Below are positions 1 through 10,904 of a DNA stretch of 64,000 nt, piece after piece. The DNA is from Dipteris shenzhenensis. Its lineage: Eukaryota > Polypodiophyta > Polypodiopsida > Gleicheniales. Positions within the stretch are counted from its first letter, which is position 1. Every line of letters starts with the position of its first letter. The stretch lies in NCBI GenBank assembly GCA_047967505.1, contig CM106538.1; one strand, given 5' to 3'. The translations under genes were made by a program, and so were the position numbers. Under the pieces are notes generated by a model. It had not been told where the DNA came from and did not search any database. It worked only from the letters and a program-made list of their open reading frames with translations.

Positions 1-2123
1 CTCTCTTGCTTTCTTCAGAATGGCAATAAAAGGCTGAGTTCAAGACAAAAGGTAAAACCTCTCGTAAATGGAAAAAATATTTGCAATAAGGCATATCGCA
101 ATATTGCTAGATTATCCCATGGTACATATTGGGATTTAGTCACCAAGGCAAAGGGCGGCAACAAATTTAGCATTCACGGTAATAGAGGAAGGTCCAAATC
201 AAGAATCTCAACTATCAGGGCAGCAACAATTTTGCAAGACTTCATACATGAAAATGCTTTACTCAACCCCATATATCTACCAAACTCCCTAACGGTGACG
301 CGATCACTGAAATGCACCTTCCAATGGGCTTGACAAAGCTCAAAGTATTTGACTCTATTGTAGAAAAGCAAAGGCAAAGAGGGGATGCTGTAGCTTCTTC
401 TCATACTTTGTATACTCTTTGGAAGAAGAACTTTGGATATGTTAAAATCCCAAAGAGGCAAAAAATGTCAAAGTGCAATGTCTGTGATGATTTAAAGCAA
501 GCGATTGAGAGTGCAACATGTCCAAATCAAAGGGAATTATACAAAAAAAACCGAAAATCTCATCATGACCTTATTCGACATTCTAGACAAAAATATGCAT
601 TTTGGAAGGAGCAAGCTATTTCGCATCCCGATGAATACATGTGCCTTATTCTAGATGGCATGGATCAGAATACAACAACATTGCCTCATTTTGTTGCCAC
701 TCCACCTAAATTACAAGGAAAGCACTTTCTAAAGACACATCTATGTGGAGTGTTAGTGCATGGAATTAAGTTCTTTGCAGATATATGGATTGATTCCTTG
801 CATCTACATGATAGCAATCAAGTTGTAACATCTATTATGAAGGCAATTCGCAGTGTACATGCAGAAAAAGGTCGCCTACCACCGACTTTGAGAATACAAG
901 TTGATAATTGCTGGAGAGAAAATAAGAATGTTCTCATGTTTGCATTTTGCTCCATGCTAGTTGCTCATCGAATCTTCAATGAGGTCGAATGTGGATTTTT
1001 GTATGTTGGGCATATACATGAGGATATCAATAAGGTTTTTAGCACAGTCTCAAGAGAGCTTAAATGCAAGGATGTGGAGACAATAGATGACTTGGTCAGA
1101 AGATGTGGCAGGCAAGTTGGTGGTCGTAAGGAAAGTACAGTATGTGAGAGGCTCGAAAGAATGTATGATTGGAAGAGCTTCATTCTACCTTTCATACAAA
1201 CGGGTGGTGATGCATTGACAGGTCATATCAATCCACACTACTTTAGTTTTTTTTTTTAAGATGAAAAACCTGTAATGCAATGGCAACAATATTCTCATGA
1301 TACAAAATGGGAACCTGAAGAACCTTACAGTCTCTTAACTTCAATTCCCAGCAAGGAAAGGTATCCAACATGGGCTCCTATACAAGAATTCAATGAGAGG
1401 TCTAACTGTGAAATAGAAGGACTAAAAGCATTTATTACATACAAAGAGGAAATGCTCCGGAGATATCCTGATTCAAAGCCTACTTGGAGAGAATGCACTA
1501 CCACTGTAATTAACAAGACACGAAATTTAATAAAGGACCTTGAGAGAATGTGAGGCTCAAAGGATGTCAAGGAAGAATGCAATATGTTTTGGCCAAATGT
1601 TCATAACGATTTGTGCCCAGCTCCAGTCTTTGAAAATGAATTTGTATCATTACTCCCACATCCATATTGTGGACCAAAGAAGAGAGAGTTTATGCCACAA
1701 GTAGATATAGAGGTCGATTGTTTTGTTGTGGTTCGGCCATCGGATGATGAATATGAGAATGTGAAGTTTTGGGTTGAAAAAGTAATTGATGTACAAAGAG
1801 ATGACCAAGGGAGAGCTACAACATTTACAGCAGTATGGTATGAGCCAAAGGGCAGGAAGGAGAATATGGATAACAACACATTGTATACTAATTGTATAAT
1901 GAAGGAGTGGGTCCCAAATGATGAAGCGGTCTCGCAAGTTTTGACGGAGACAATCATAGTGTCTTGGCATTCAAGGGCAAAGAAATCAAAGAAGCGCATG
2001 GGATATGAGGTAGAAGGAAAAATAAAAATACCACAACAAAGTATTTTGCATATACATGAATTTTTAAGGATGCTCGCCATGGAGGAAGTAGAAGGAGACA
2101 GTGCAAATGAAGAATGTCCATGA
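1..2123 (+). pseudogene. DUF7869-like transposase-type gene, copy 1 (decayed, 5' end outside window)
   Basis: An uncharacterised eukaryotic family that I would place with DUF7869; the name is from memory and unchecked. Frame 1 runs from the window edge to about 295, then a shift leads into one frame from about 300 to 2123, broken only by TAA at 1257 (after a T-run) and TGA at 1551. Visible parts in order: a basic N-terminal stretch; a Cys-rich CxxC pair near 470-490; an acidic motif LDGMDQ at 651-668; VDNCWRENKN at 900-929; VGHIHEDIN at 1005-1031; then after 1660 a C-terminal module (YCGPKKR, FVVVRP, FWVEKV, WYEP) that looks BAH- or Tudor-like. The same motifs occur in the same order at 45-47.8 kb. 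The Asp/Asp/Glu-Asp spacing is compatible with an RNase H-fold DDE transposase (inference). It cannot make a full protein as read. Confidence 0.7.
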
Positions 2124-2249
2124 TTAAAGTTTTGTATTGAAGTCCATTGAAGGATTTTATTTGGGTACTAGGCAAGAAGCCAATTCAAGACAATTATAAT
2201 CAGAGTCATCACTTCCTATGTCAAATGAGAGTCAAAATATGCACTAGAT
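2124..2249. other. 3' flank of the DUF7869-like copy
   Basis: AT-rich sequence with no recognisable gene or terminal inverted repeat. The terminal sequence seen at the end of the second copy (47,805-47,829) is not found here, so the right end of copy 1 is probably lost or lies elsewhere. Confidence 0.4.
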
Positions 2250-2480
2250 CTCACCCAAGGGTCAAGGCTTGGCAAGACAATAGGGAGTTAATGCAGATGG
2301 CACCTCGCAAGGGACTGTCACATTGAGCAATAAGAAAATGGGGAGTCAATACACCCAAGGGGCAAGGCTTGGCAAGACAAGTGGGAGTTAATGCAGATGG
2401 CACCTGGCAAGGGACTGTCGTGACATTGAGCAATAAGACAATGGGGAGTCAAATTATGCAGATGGCACAAATTGAGGCTC
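2250..2480. repeat. ~100-bp direct tandem repeat, two units plus a partial
   Basis: The phrase cacccaagg(g)-caaggcttggcaagaca occurs at 2252 and again at 2352. Each copy is followed by gggagttaatgcagatggcacct, a caagggactgtc segment and gagcaataagaaaatgggg. A partial third unit starts near 2443. Short ORFs here on the minus strand are only the translation of this repeat. Confidence 0.8.
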
Positions 2481-3062
2481 TTTAAGAGCAACAATTTAAA
2501 TTGTAAACATATGTTCAATCTATATCATTTTGGATACAAAGACTCCAGCTGAGAGCAACGTCTCTCAATGTAAACATATAATGATAGCTATAATTGCTAT
2601 TATAATTCTTTGGTTCAATACAAAACTTGGGTCATATGGCATCATGTCTTTTTTCTATTTATTAAAAGTTTTAAAAATTTTGTGCATATTGCGAGTGACA
2701 ATGTTATTTACATGAAATGTCTCCTTTCATGGATTTATAAATTTATCACGTCAAGGAAAAATATTAAAAATAATTAAATTAACAAATAACTTAGGTATAG
2801 CTAGAATTTCTAAAATAGGATTATTTCAAATTCTTGCATGTTGGTGCAAAAGTATAGATTGAAAAAACAAGATTTTTATGTGAATATGATAGTGCCACAA
2901 AGTGAACTTTTGATTTGGGAAGAATATTTTCAGAAAGTAAAATTTTGATTTGGGAACTTGGATATTTTCACAAAGTAAACTTTTCATTTGGGAAGGATTT
3001 TTGGGCTTCGTCCAAAAACAACAGAAAAAGTCCAAAATTAATGAAATAGGTGTTTAAACCTG
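2481..3062. other. AT-rich intergenic DNA
   Basis: No gene recognised. Three short copies of a 'tttgatttgggaa' phrase occur between about 2905 and 2995, suggesting small local duplications. Confidence 0.4.
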
Positions 3063-3235
3063 AAACCCTTGCACCTAGACCCTAAATTATTCAACCTAGA
3101 TTCTACATTCTAAAATATTTACCTTAGGTGCTAAATCCTAGATCTTAAACCCTAAACCCTTGCGCCTAGACCCTAAATTGTTCAACCTAGATTCTACATT
3201 CTAAACTCTTTACCTTAGATTCTAAACCCTAAATA
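3063..3235. repeat. 91-bp tandem repeat rich in CCCTAAA-like words
   Basis: A unit beginning aaacccttg-c-cctagaccctaaatt starts at 3063 and again at 3154 and contains ttcaacctagattctacattctaaa. Words such as ccctaaa recall the plant telomere repeat, but they are interspersed and degenerate. It lies directly upstream of the ATG at 3235. Confidence 0.75.
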
Positions 3236-3843
3236 TGGCACATCTAGAGGTCCGTAATACTACATCTCATCTTCAGACTCATAACATTGTCAAGTGGGGG
3301 TTAGCTTTCTTAAAATCAAATTTACCTATTAAGAAAGTTTCCTTCAATAAGGTGGAAGATATAGGAAAATATAATGAGAAGAAAAGAACTGCACAAATGG
3401 GTTCAAAATTAAGAAATCATGGCAGCTCTAAAGACTACCATAACGGCATGCTTTCAAGTATTGAGGACATTATAATAAGTGATGTTGATGCAAGAGAAGT
3501 TGCAAGTGACTCAACTATGCTCACTGGTTTAGAGGACATGTCTTGTGTTGCAAGTGACTCGAACATGATCACTAGTATAGAAGACTTATCTTGTGTTGCA
3601 AGTTACTAGACAAACATGCTCATTGGTATAGAAGACTTATCTGGTGTTACAAGTGATCCAAACATGCTCACTAGTATAGAAGACTTGTCTTGTATTGCAA
3701 GTGACTCAAACATGCTCACTGGTATAGAAGACTTATCTTGTATTACAAGCAACTCAAACATGCTCATTGGAATTAGCATGGATCATATGGATGGAAGAAC
3801 ATCTAACTGTGAAGGAGAGATATTTCAACCACAAAATTCATGA
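3235..3843 (+). pseudogene. Unknown ORF with a 48-bp (16-residue) coding repeat, one in-frame stop
   Basis: One frame runs from the ATG at 3235 to the stop at 3843, broken only by TAG at 3607-3609. The first ~85 codons are unique. Then come about six tandem 16-residue units of the type VASDSNMLTGIEDLSC, starting at 3499, 3547, 3595, 3646, 3694 and 3742. A weaker ancestral unit (MLSSIEDIIISDVDARE) precedes them. The third unit is 51 bp: it holds three extra bases in frame and creates the stop, so codon phase was kept through the array until then. No signal peptide or membrane segment is seen, and I recognise no family. It could be a decayed host gene or a chance open repeat. Confidence 0.5.
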
Positions 3844-4205
3844 GGCATTGGTAGCAAGTTGACTTTAATGAACAAGTTGTCTACTAGTTGCCAATTCCAA
3901 GATATTATAAAGTGACATCAAATAATTCCCAAGGCCACTCTGCAATTGATTTTAGAGATGAAGATTCAAGAGAAATAGATTCAATTCTTAAATAATGGAC
4001 CCACAACTCAAAAACTCAAGATACTATCCACAAAAAGAAAGTATGTGAGTGTCAAGAGGCAATGAATCATGGCACCGATTCCAGAACCCAAGAGACATGT
4101 AATGCTATCTTAGGAGAATATAGAAAGGACTCTTATGCGCATTTGTTGCAGGAAAATTTGCATAACAAAAGTTGCAAAAGATGATTATGAAGCCATGCGC
4201 ATCAG
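3844..4205. other. No recognisable gene
   Basis: AT-rich, with no long conserved frame. It may hold the lost 3' end of gypsy-1, but the gypsy-2 LTR start (TGTTAACCC) is not seen here in reverse orientation. Confidence 0.35.
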
Positions 4206-6377
4206 CTACAAGGGTGGGATGTCAGTTATGTCATGCCTTGCAAATAATAGTGATGGACTTTGTAGCAATGGCAACAAACCAGCAATAACCCTGAGGGGAG
4301 GACTACCCATGAGGCATACATATGTGATGAAAGCATCCATCCTGAGTGCTATAAAGCTGGCATGTGTAGACAAGTAGAATATATTTTTATCATCTTTGGC
4401 CAAGTCTTGCATATCATGCGCATAGTTTTTGTCCCTATGGAACATTCCCATTTGATTGTTGGATGAGGGGATATGATCCTAATTTGGAGTTGCTTCCATT
4501 GGATAAGCACTCATGCATTGAGGTGATCTTCCACTTGTAGAGCAGTCACAAGCTCTCGGTACACCACCATTGTGCATTGTAGTGGGACTTCATTGATGTC
4601 ATCTTCCATTGCCTCATTGTTGTGCACTGCAATTGGAGTTCAAGCTTGGAGATGATTATCTTTTGGGATTTCATCTCTTCCATTTTCTCTTTATGTTTAT
4701 GGTAGATGGATGTATATGCCTCCTTAAGATTTTTCATTTGCAAGGTGACCTGTGCTTGTTGATGAATGACTTTAGTGGTAGTGGACCATTGGTCCAAGAC
4801 TTGTGCTTGTGGAGTGCTGGCCTCTTTAGTAGTAGCAAGTTGGTACTTCAAGTTTTTATAGTCCCTTGTAAGCTCTTCAATGCTGAATGTGTGTATTGCC
4901 AAAGACTACTGTTGCGTGTCTTCAAGCTTGTCTTGGCCAATATTGGAGCTCTTCTTCTTTGTGGATTGGAGTGAGTCAAGCTTGTGCCAATGCCTCCGTC
5001 TACTAAGCATGTGCAGAGCTCAAGGAGTTATAGTAGGTCTATAGGATTGCCATTGCTTGTACTGCTGATGTCACATGTATTTGGCTTTAGTGGAGGTTGG
5101 AGGTCACATCCCTCACTGCCTTCTCTTGAGCTTGAAGAACTTGGTTCATGCGCACTTCTTCAACCTCCTTCTCATCTATTTGCACCCGAAGTGCCTTGAC
5201 CTCTCTGGCGATTGCCTAGAATTGGTCTTCGATTGATGCTGCAATTTGTTTGTCCAATTCTTGTGCATGTTCCTCCTTGGCCAAGCTAGTGAATAGTTTG
5301 GACATTTAGATCGTTTGGCTAGCTTGATGATGGAGAATGACAGACGGTTCATACAATTGGTGCTCATGTAGCCATCTTGACAATTCTGTAGTACTTGTTG
5401 GGGGTTGTTCCAATGGTATTTCAGTCAATTGGGTATAGTAGTCATACTGTTGATCTGGCACTAGCTCCCCTTGTGGCTCATGGACTGCTGGCATGGCGTC
5501 GATGGGCGATGCTGGTGCCGATGTAGCCTCAGGATTTGGTGTGGATCTTGCCTCAGGTTCAGGCTTCTACTATTGTTGCAGATATATTGGTTGCAATTGT
5601 GCACCGAGCTGTAGCATCTCATGGGGCAATTCCTCAATTCTGATCTCCAGAATAGGCATTTCTTATCAAGTATCTGTATTTGCCAATGTGATAGTAGGAG
5701 AAGTTGGTGATGGCTCCCATACTACTGAGAAGGGAATTTCCAACTCCTCAATAGGTTTTGGTGACTAGGGCAAACTTATTTCTCATTCTTGTAGCTCCGA
5801 TAAGTGTGGAATTTTACATTTTTGGCCTAATGAACCATCTAGTTTTTTTGTGAAGAAGATGACTAAGTGCAGAGTGGAAGGGATTGGTTCTTGCCACATT
5901 TAACCCCCAGGATTGTAGATAGAAAGTGTGCTTCTTTCTTGAGGTGAGGTTAATGATGGTGCGAAGTAATATGGAACATTGTGCCCTTGGCACATGGAGG
6001 TTTTGTACTTTGAGAAATTTAGCATTGGCAAGCCTTGTAGGGTATTTGGCACCTTGTGTTGGGAGTGATAAGGCCCTTTGAATGACTGTATTATCAAGGA
6101 TAATATTGAGTGGGCTCTGATGTACAGTGATGGTGCCGTACTTGCGAACTTGTGCATTGCTAGAGTGGTAAGAATGGAGAAAGCCCCTAATGTATGTGCT
6201 CATTGTAGGATTGTCTTCCAAGGATTCTAGGCTCTCATACAAATTTCCTAGATCCCTTTGCTCTAAGAAAGTTGTTGCTGCATTGGAAAGAGCATAAGTT
6301 GATGTAAGTGGCCACACAAGTTCCAATGACTGGGCCTCGTCAATGGTTTTGTAGGCCGGTGGTGACTTGGGTGGCAT
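4206..6377 (-). pseudogene. Gypsy-1 extra 3' ORF (ORF3), coiled-coil, decayed
   Basis: It lies downstream of integrase in the same orientation, where Athila/Tat-type plant gypsy elements carry extra or env-like ORFs. It reads from ATG at 6377 (MPPKSPP...) with the motif LVWPLTSTYALSNA and a block ending HSYHSSN. A mid-part follows (ATG at 5494), then a long Glu/Lys/Gln-rich coiled-coil stretch (about 5290-4546) and a block DDKNIFYLSTHASFI near 4375. Several stops and shifts break it. Gypsy-2 has the same blocks in the same order at 56.8-57.3 kb (LVWPRVSTFTMLPNA; an LSVHANLI block). No viral-envelope hydrophobic segments are evident. Function unknown; a structural or accessory role is inference. 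Confidence 0.6.
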
Positions 6378-6867
6378 TTTTTCTTCTTAGGTTTCCATGT
6401 CCTGGACATAATCCTCCTCAAAGCTATCGCTTTGAACCACAAATGCATGTGGTCATTGTGGTTGAGAGGATGTAGATGTCTGTAAAATCTAGAGGGGATC
6501 TCGTACTTGAGGTGGTGGGCTCTTTCTACGTATCGTCTTTAGTGGCGGCATTGTTTCTGAACCTGCATCCATGTGTATATGGTGAACCATTGATCATTAG
6601 ATTAGTTGGCATGCAGATATGCCATTTGTGTGTGTTTGTGAGACATCTTATTTTTACACATGCTTTGTCATAGGGTAGCTAGGACCTAGGCATCACTTCT
6701 AAGCCCTAAGTTGAAATCGGTTGATGCTACCTGTATGTGCGAAGATGTACGTACATATGCAAGTGAGTGCTCGTGATACAATATAATCCTAACTAAAGAA
6801 GACTTCAGTTTCCCAAATCTTAATTTTTATTGAGGATGGCTTGCGTGTTAAAGTCCTAGCACTTCAG
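6378..6867. other. Spacer between integrase and ORF3 of gypsy-1
   Basis: Lies between the end of the integrase C-terminus (about 6868) and the ORF3 start. No separate gene recognised. Confidence 0.4.
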
Positions 6868-9335
6868 TCGGCTCCCATTTATTGTTGTGTTGAATTGGAC
6901 TGTATCCAATGTTTCTAGCAGTGCAGCTCTAATGGGATTCATCTTTTAGACTCGGTAGGGTCCTTGACCTAGATACTTGAGTTTTCCCTTGTGTACTTGG
7001 CATTGTATAACAAGACCAGGTCACCTTCCTTGATGTCTTTGGCTTTAAGATTCATGTCAAACCATGCCTTTCTTCTGTGTTTTTCTATTGTCATGGTATG
7101 GTAGATGACTAATCTGGTCTCTGTATGCTTCTCCAATTGATCGAGTCTTTCTTTCAAGGATGCTTGATCTCCCATGCATTCCTGTACTGCTATGTGTAGG
7201 CTTGGTATTACAAATTCTAGTGGGACCATAGCTTCGAGGCTGTACACCAATTGAAAAGGTATATTCCTTGTACTTACCTTAAGTGTGGTTCGGTATGCCC
7301 ATAAGGCTTCATTTAGTTTCTCTGCCCAATCAAAACACTGTGGTTCTACTACATTGGTGAGGATAATGCATAATATTTTGTTGGTGGATTCGGCCTTTCC
7401 ATTCCCTTGGGGGTAGTAGGGTGTGCTTTTTCTATGGATTACCATAAAGCCACACAAGAGTTCTTGGATTACCTCATTCAAGAACACTATATTAGAGAAT
7501 TTGGGAATCTCCCAAGTCCCACTTTCAAGTTAAGTTCTAAGATTTAACCATGTGGCCAAAACTTGAACCCTTATTTGAAAGTGGGACGTGGGAAGATTCC
7601 CTACTATGGTGTTAAGGATGGATTCCACTTTCAAGTAAAGGGTCCAGATGTGACCATGTGGACAAATCTTAACCATATTGGGAAGTCCCAAACTATTTGA
7701 AAAGTCCCAAATTCCCTAAAATAATGTTAATTGACAAAATGAGTGCCTCTATCCAACACAATTTCAATGGGGCATTCCACATTCTTGTATAACAATCTTG
7801 CTATGCTTCTCACAACTGCCTTTCTTACTGCTTTAGCTTCATCCCATTTATTAAAGTAATCAATGGCCACAATGATGTAACGTGCCTATGTTCCCTTTGC
7901 TGTTGTATGGATGGGACCCACAAAGTCAATCCCCCATTTTTCAAATGGTTTTTGTGCAACAACTTTTCTTAGGGGATTGAAGTCTTTGTGTTGGGGTTTA
8001 GTAGTCCATTGGCATACATCACAGCCTTTGACATATTCATAGGCATCTACTCAAAGTGTTGGCCACCAATAGCCTGCGAGGAGGAATTTTCTTGCTGTGG
8101 CTTCTCCTTGGAAGTGTCCTCCTGCAATGCCTTCATAGACTTCACTCAGAATTGGCATGATCTGATGAGGCATTACACATCTTGTTAAAACCTGGTCCTT
8201 GCCCATCTTGTATAGTTGTCCTGCAATGAGTTGATAGGGTGTAGCTTTTAAAATTAGTTTTCTAGCATATCCCACTGCTTTCATTTCAGGACGGTGGTCT
8301 TCCTACGATTAAGTACCCAGTGATATCTCCACACCAATCTCAAACAACATCTATCTAAAATAGTGTGGCATCTGGCAAGTCATGTTCTACTCTAGTGGCT
8401 TCTTCTCCCGACTTGACACGAGACATGTGATCGGCAATGTAGTGTTGGGCACCTTTGCAGACCACTATTTTGAAGTTGAATTTTTGAAGCAAGAGGAGCC
8501 ATCTGGTTATTCTTCCTGTTATACACGAACGGTTCACAAGATAAAGCAATGCTTGATGGTCAATGTAGAAGACAAAATCATTTGCCAACAGATCGTGCCA
8601 AAATTTCTTAACACTACACACCATTGTTAGGGGTTCTCTTTCTGTGGTGGTATAGTTGATCTCTGCATCATTGAGTTGTCGACTAGCAAAGTAGAATGGG
8701 TAATCTTTCTTATGTTCACCAGGTTGACAAAGCACACTCCCAATTGCATATTTGGATACATCAGTATGAACATGAAAATCAATATCCCAATTGGAAGATA
8801 TAAGGATGGGTGCTGTGATTAGGTGCCACTTTAAAAGATCAAAGGCTTGGTCACACTCTTCTGTCCATAAGAGTTCCACTAATAATTTGTAAAGTGGTTT
8901 GGCTATTATGGCATACAACAAGGTAAATCTTCGATAATAACCAACATGTCCCATAAAGACCTGTGCACCTTTGGAATTTGTAGGAGGAGGCAATTCCATG
9001 ATGATTTGGATTTTGTCATGTCAGTTGCAATCCCATGTTGAGTAACGATTTGTCCCAAAACAACTCCGTGGGTGACCATGAACTAGTATTTTGTTGGATT
9101 TAGGGAGATGCCATACTCCTTGCACTTGATTAGTATTGCTTCAAGACATTTGAAGTGGTTTTTTTGGTTCGAGTGGATGCACAAATCATCCAAGAACACC
9201 TGTAAAAACTTATTCAAAAATGGCTTCAAAGCTGTGAACATGACTCACTGCAATGTGGCCGGGGCATTACAAAGGCTGAAGGGCATGACTCTATAGGCAA
9301 AAATACCACATTCTGTAGCAAATGTTGTTGGCATT
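6868..9335 (-). pseudogene. Ty3/gypsy polyprotein, gypsy-1: RT (C-terminal half), RNase H, integrase
   Basis: 5'-truncated at about 9335 inside RT. Domains read in minus order. RT palm has YRVMPFGLCNAP and an intact FLDD catalytic box (about 9190). RNase H (8999-8355) has HTDVSKYAIG, EREPLTM, YIDHQALLYLVNR and IADHMSR, giving the usual four acidic residues. An H2C2 zinc-binding integrase N-terminus sits near 8051-8284. The integrase core has WGIDFVGPI, DRGTHF and GNGKAESTN (D, D and E present). A C-terminal block YLGQGPYRV...INGSRLK ends near 6868. Several stops and frameshifts, plus the MITE at 7483-7728, separate the second catalytic Asp from the Glu. gag, protease and the 5' LTR are missing. 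It belongs to the same lineage as gypsy-2. Confidence 0.9.
7483..7728. mobile_element. Foldback MITE in gypsy-1 integrase; termini match the DUF7869-like element
   Basis: A 246-bp insertion splits the gypsy-1 integrase frame between FVN and NEVIQELL. The left end (7483, aacactatattagagaat) and right end (reverse complement of the bases up to 7728, aacattattttagggaat) are inverted repeats of about 24 bases, both continuing into tttggga. An internal end (ctatggtgtt at about 7604-7613) divides it into a full palindromic unit and a half unit, each with inverted arms containing cccactttcaa. The host flanks share only AAT or imperfect 5-bp matches, so the target duplication is unresolved. No coding capacity. 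The left terminus differs by one base in 25 from the right end at 47,805-47,829. Confidence 0.8.
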
Positions 9336-9924
9336 GCAATGTTAAATTTATGGTTTTCATTGTGCATTGGAATGTTTTTCAAGTTTTCATGTCAAATACT
9401 AAATAATTTAAGCTGAGTTATTGTAGGTGGCTTGTGCAATCATGTTGCAATTGAACAAGATTTTTGATTTTACACAACAAATACTTCATTCCCAAAGTCA
9501 ATGAAACATCTCACTTATTTTCTCATTAAAATGACATCAATGAGATAAAGAAAGATCATATGCATCCTTCCCAAAATTAATGAAACACTCTAATTTATTA
9601 ATCAATCTAAAATAACAAAAAAATAATAATAGAATTTGACATTCTTAGTCTAAGAGACACTATAGATGCAACAACTGATTCCCAAAATTAATGAAACAAT
9701 AGACACAGCAACAAACCAAAGATCCACAGTGTGACTATGTATAAAACAAGAGATCCATTGTGGTTGATGGCAAGATGAAGATGGGTTAGAAAGATGATAA
9801 GAGTATGAGGAAGGGATCAAAAAATAGGAGAGTGTAAGGTTCACTCTCCCAATTTCATTTTCCCAAAATATCGAGATTTTTCCAAAATTACTAATACGGT
9901 GTATTTATAGGAAGGAGCAAGAAG
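9336..9924. other. AT-rich segment with short repeats and a diverged terminal-repeat-like block
   Basis: Three copies of a 'ttcccaaa(a/g)ttaatgaaaca'-like phrase occur at about 9490, 9570 and 9680. At 9853-9902 the reverse complement (acaccgtattagtaattttgg...) resembles the 50 bases at the end of the DUF7869-like element (47,780-47,829), with substitutions and a one-base gap. No gene recognised. Confidence 0.4.
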
Positions 9925-10024
9925 AGACGAGAAATAAGTGACTTGAACATGAGCCGCGAAGGCATGTAACATTGAAGGAATTCTATATGTATCGATGAAT
10001 AGAAGTATAGATGTTAGGTGGACA

Positions 10025-10904
10025 TCATTGAGATGATCTATTTTTGGAAGATACATTGGCTTTTAGTGAGGCTGATCATGCCACGACTAAATTGAAACTT
10101 CTCAAACATATGAGAAGGCATGCAAAAGGAAAAATGATGTAGAAGAATGCCAAGGAGAGAAGACGAGCCATGAAAGTACGGAGAATTTGGAGGAGAGAAA
10201 AGATGTGCTAAGAATCTTGCTATGAAACCCATGGAAGACATAGAGCATGCAATTAGAATTGTGTCAGAAGCTATAGTTCGCTCCTTTTGTGCATGGTCCG
10301 ACATTAGTTCATTGTATTCTATTTTGGAAGGCAATGCTTATAATGAACTTACATGACTTTTACTTGTTTTGTAATGGAAAGTTTATAGTTATTGAAAACT
10401 TTCTTCTTAGTTTGTCTATTGGCATTAAATGCTGACGTTATTTCATAGTGTGTGCATTCGCGTAAAATCAGATATTTTGCATGAGTGCAAAATCATTCAA
10501 GGATAGACTCTTGTGTGCGCATGTGCGTTCTTCGCATACAGCATGCTTCATAGCTTGCATCCTCACATCTAAACGTTCCATTGGACCCATGCAAATTAGA
10601 TCTTAACTCACATTTCAGGATTCTGTCCAGAAGTGCAAGTGCGTGCCCTTGATAGTGGTGTTCCTGATTTGTGCCGTCATTATTTCGCAGATGGCAGTCC
10701 AATGCAAATGCTTAAAATGTGGCGATGAAAACGGTTTTGCAGTTAGCCATGGCAACGAAGACAGGACCGACTGCACGAATCGGGGCCGACTACGTGCTTC
10801 TTGCAGCCTATATATACACACCACCAGCAACCTTCCATTCACAATCAACGCCTTTTCACAATCGATTGCCTCTCAGCTACGTTCATCATCTCCAATCAGC
10901 CGCC
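10025..10904 (+). repeat. 5' flank and promoter of LRR copy A (duplicate of 61,980-62,878)
   Basis: Starts with cattgagatgatctattttt, as at 61,980, and stays nearly collinear up to the ATG. Copy B carries an extra stretch near 62,450-62,520, and a small deletion removes part of the region around 10,500. A TATA motif, tatatata, lies at 10,809-10,816. A third, more diverged copy is at 24,050-24,960. Confidence 0.85.

Noticed and set aside
3063-3235. Possible internal telomere repeat (CCCTAAA words).
   Set aside because: The words are embedded in a 91-bp unit and are not contiguous heptamers, so this is not a telomeric tract.
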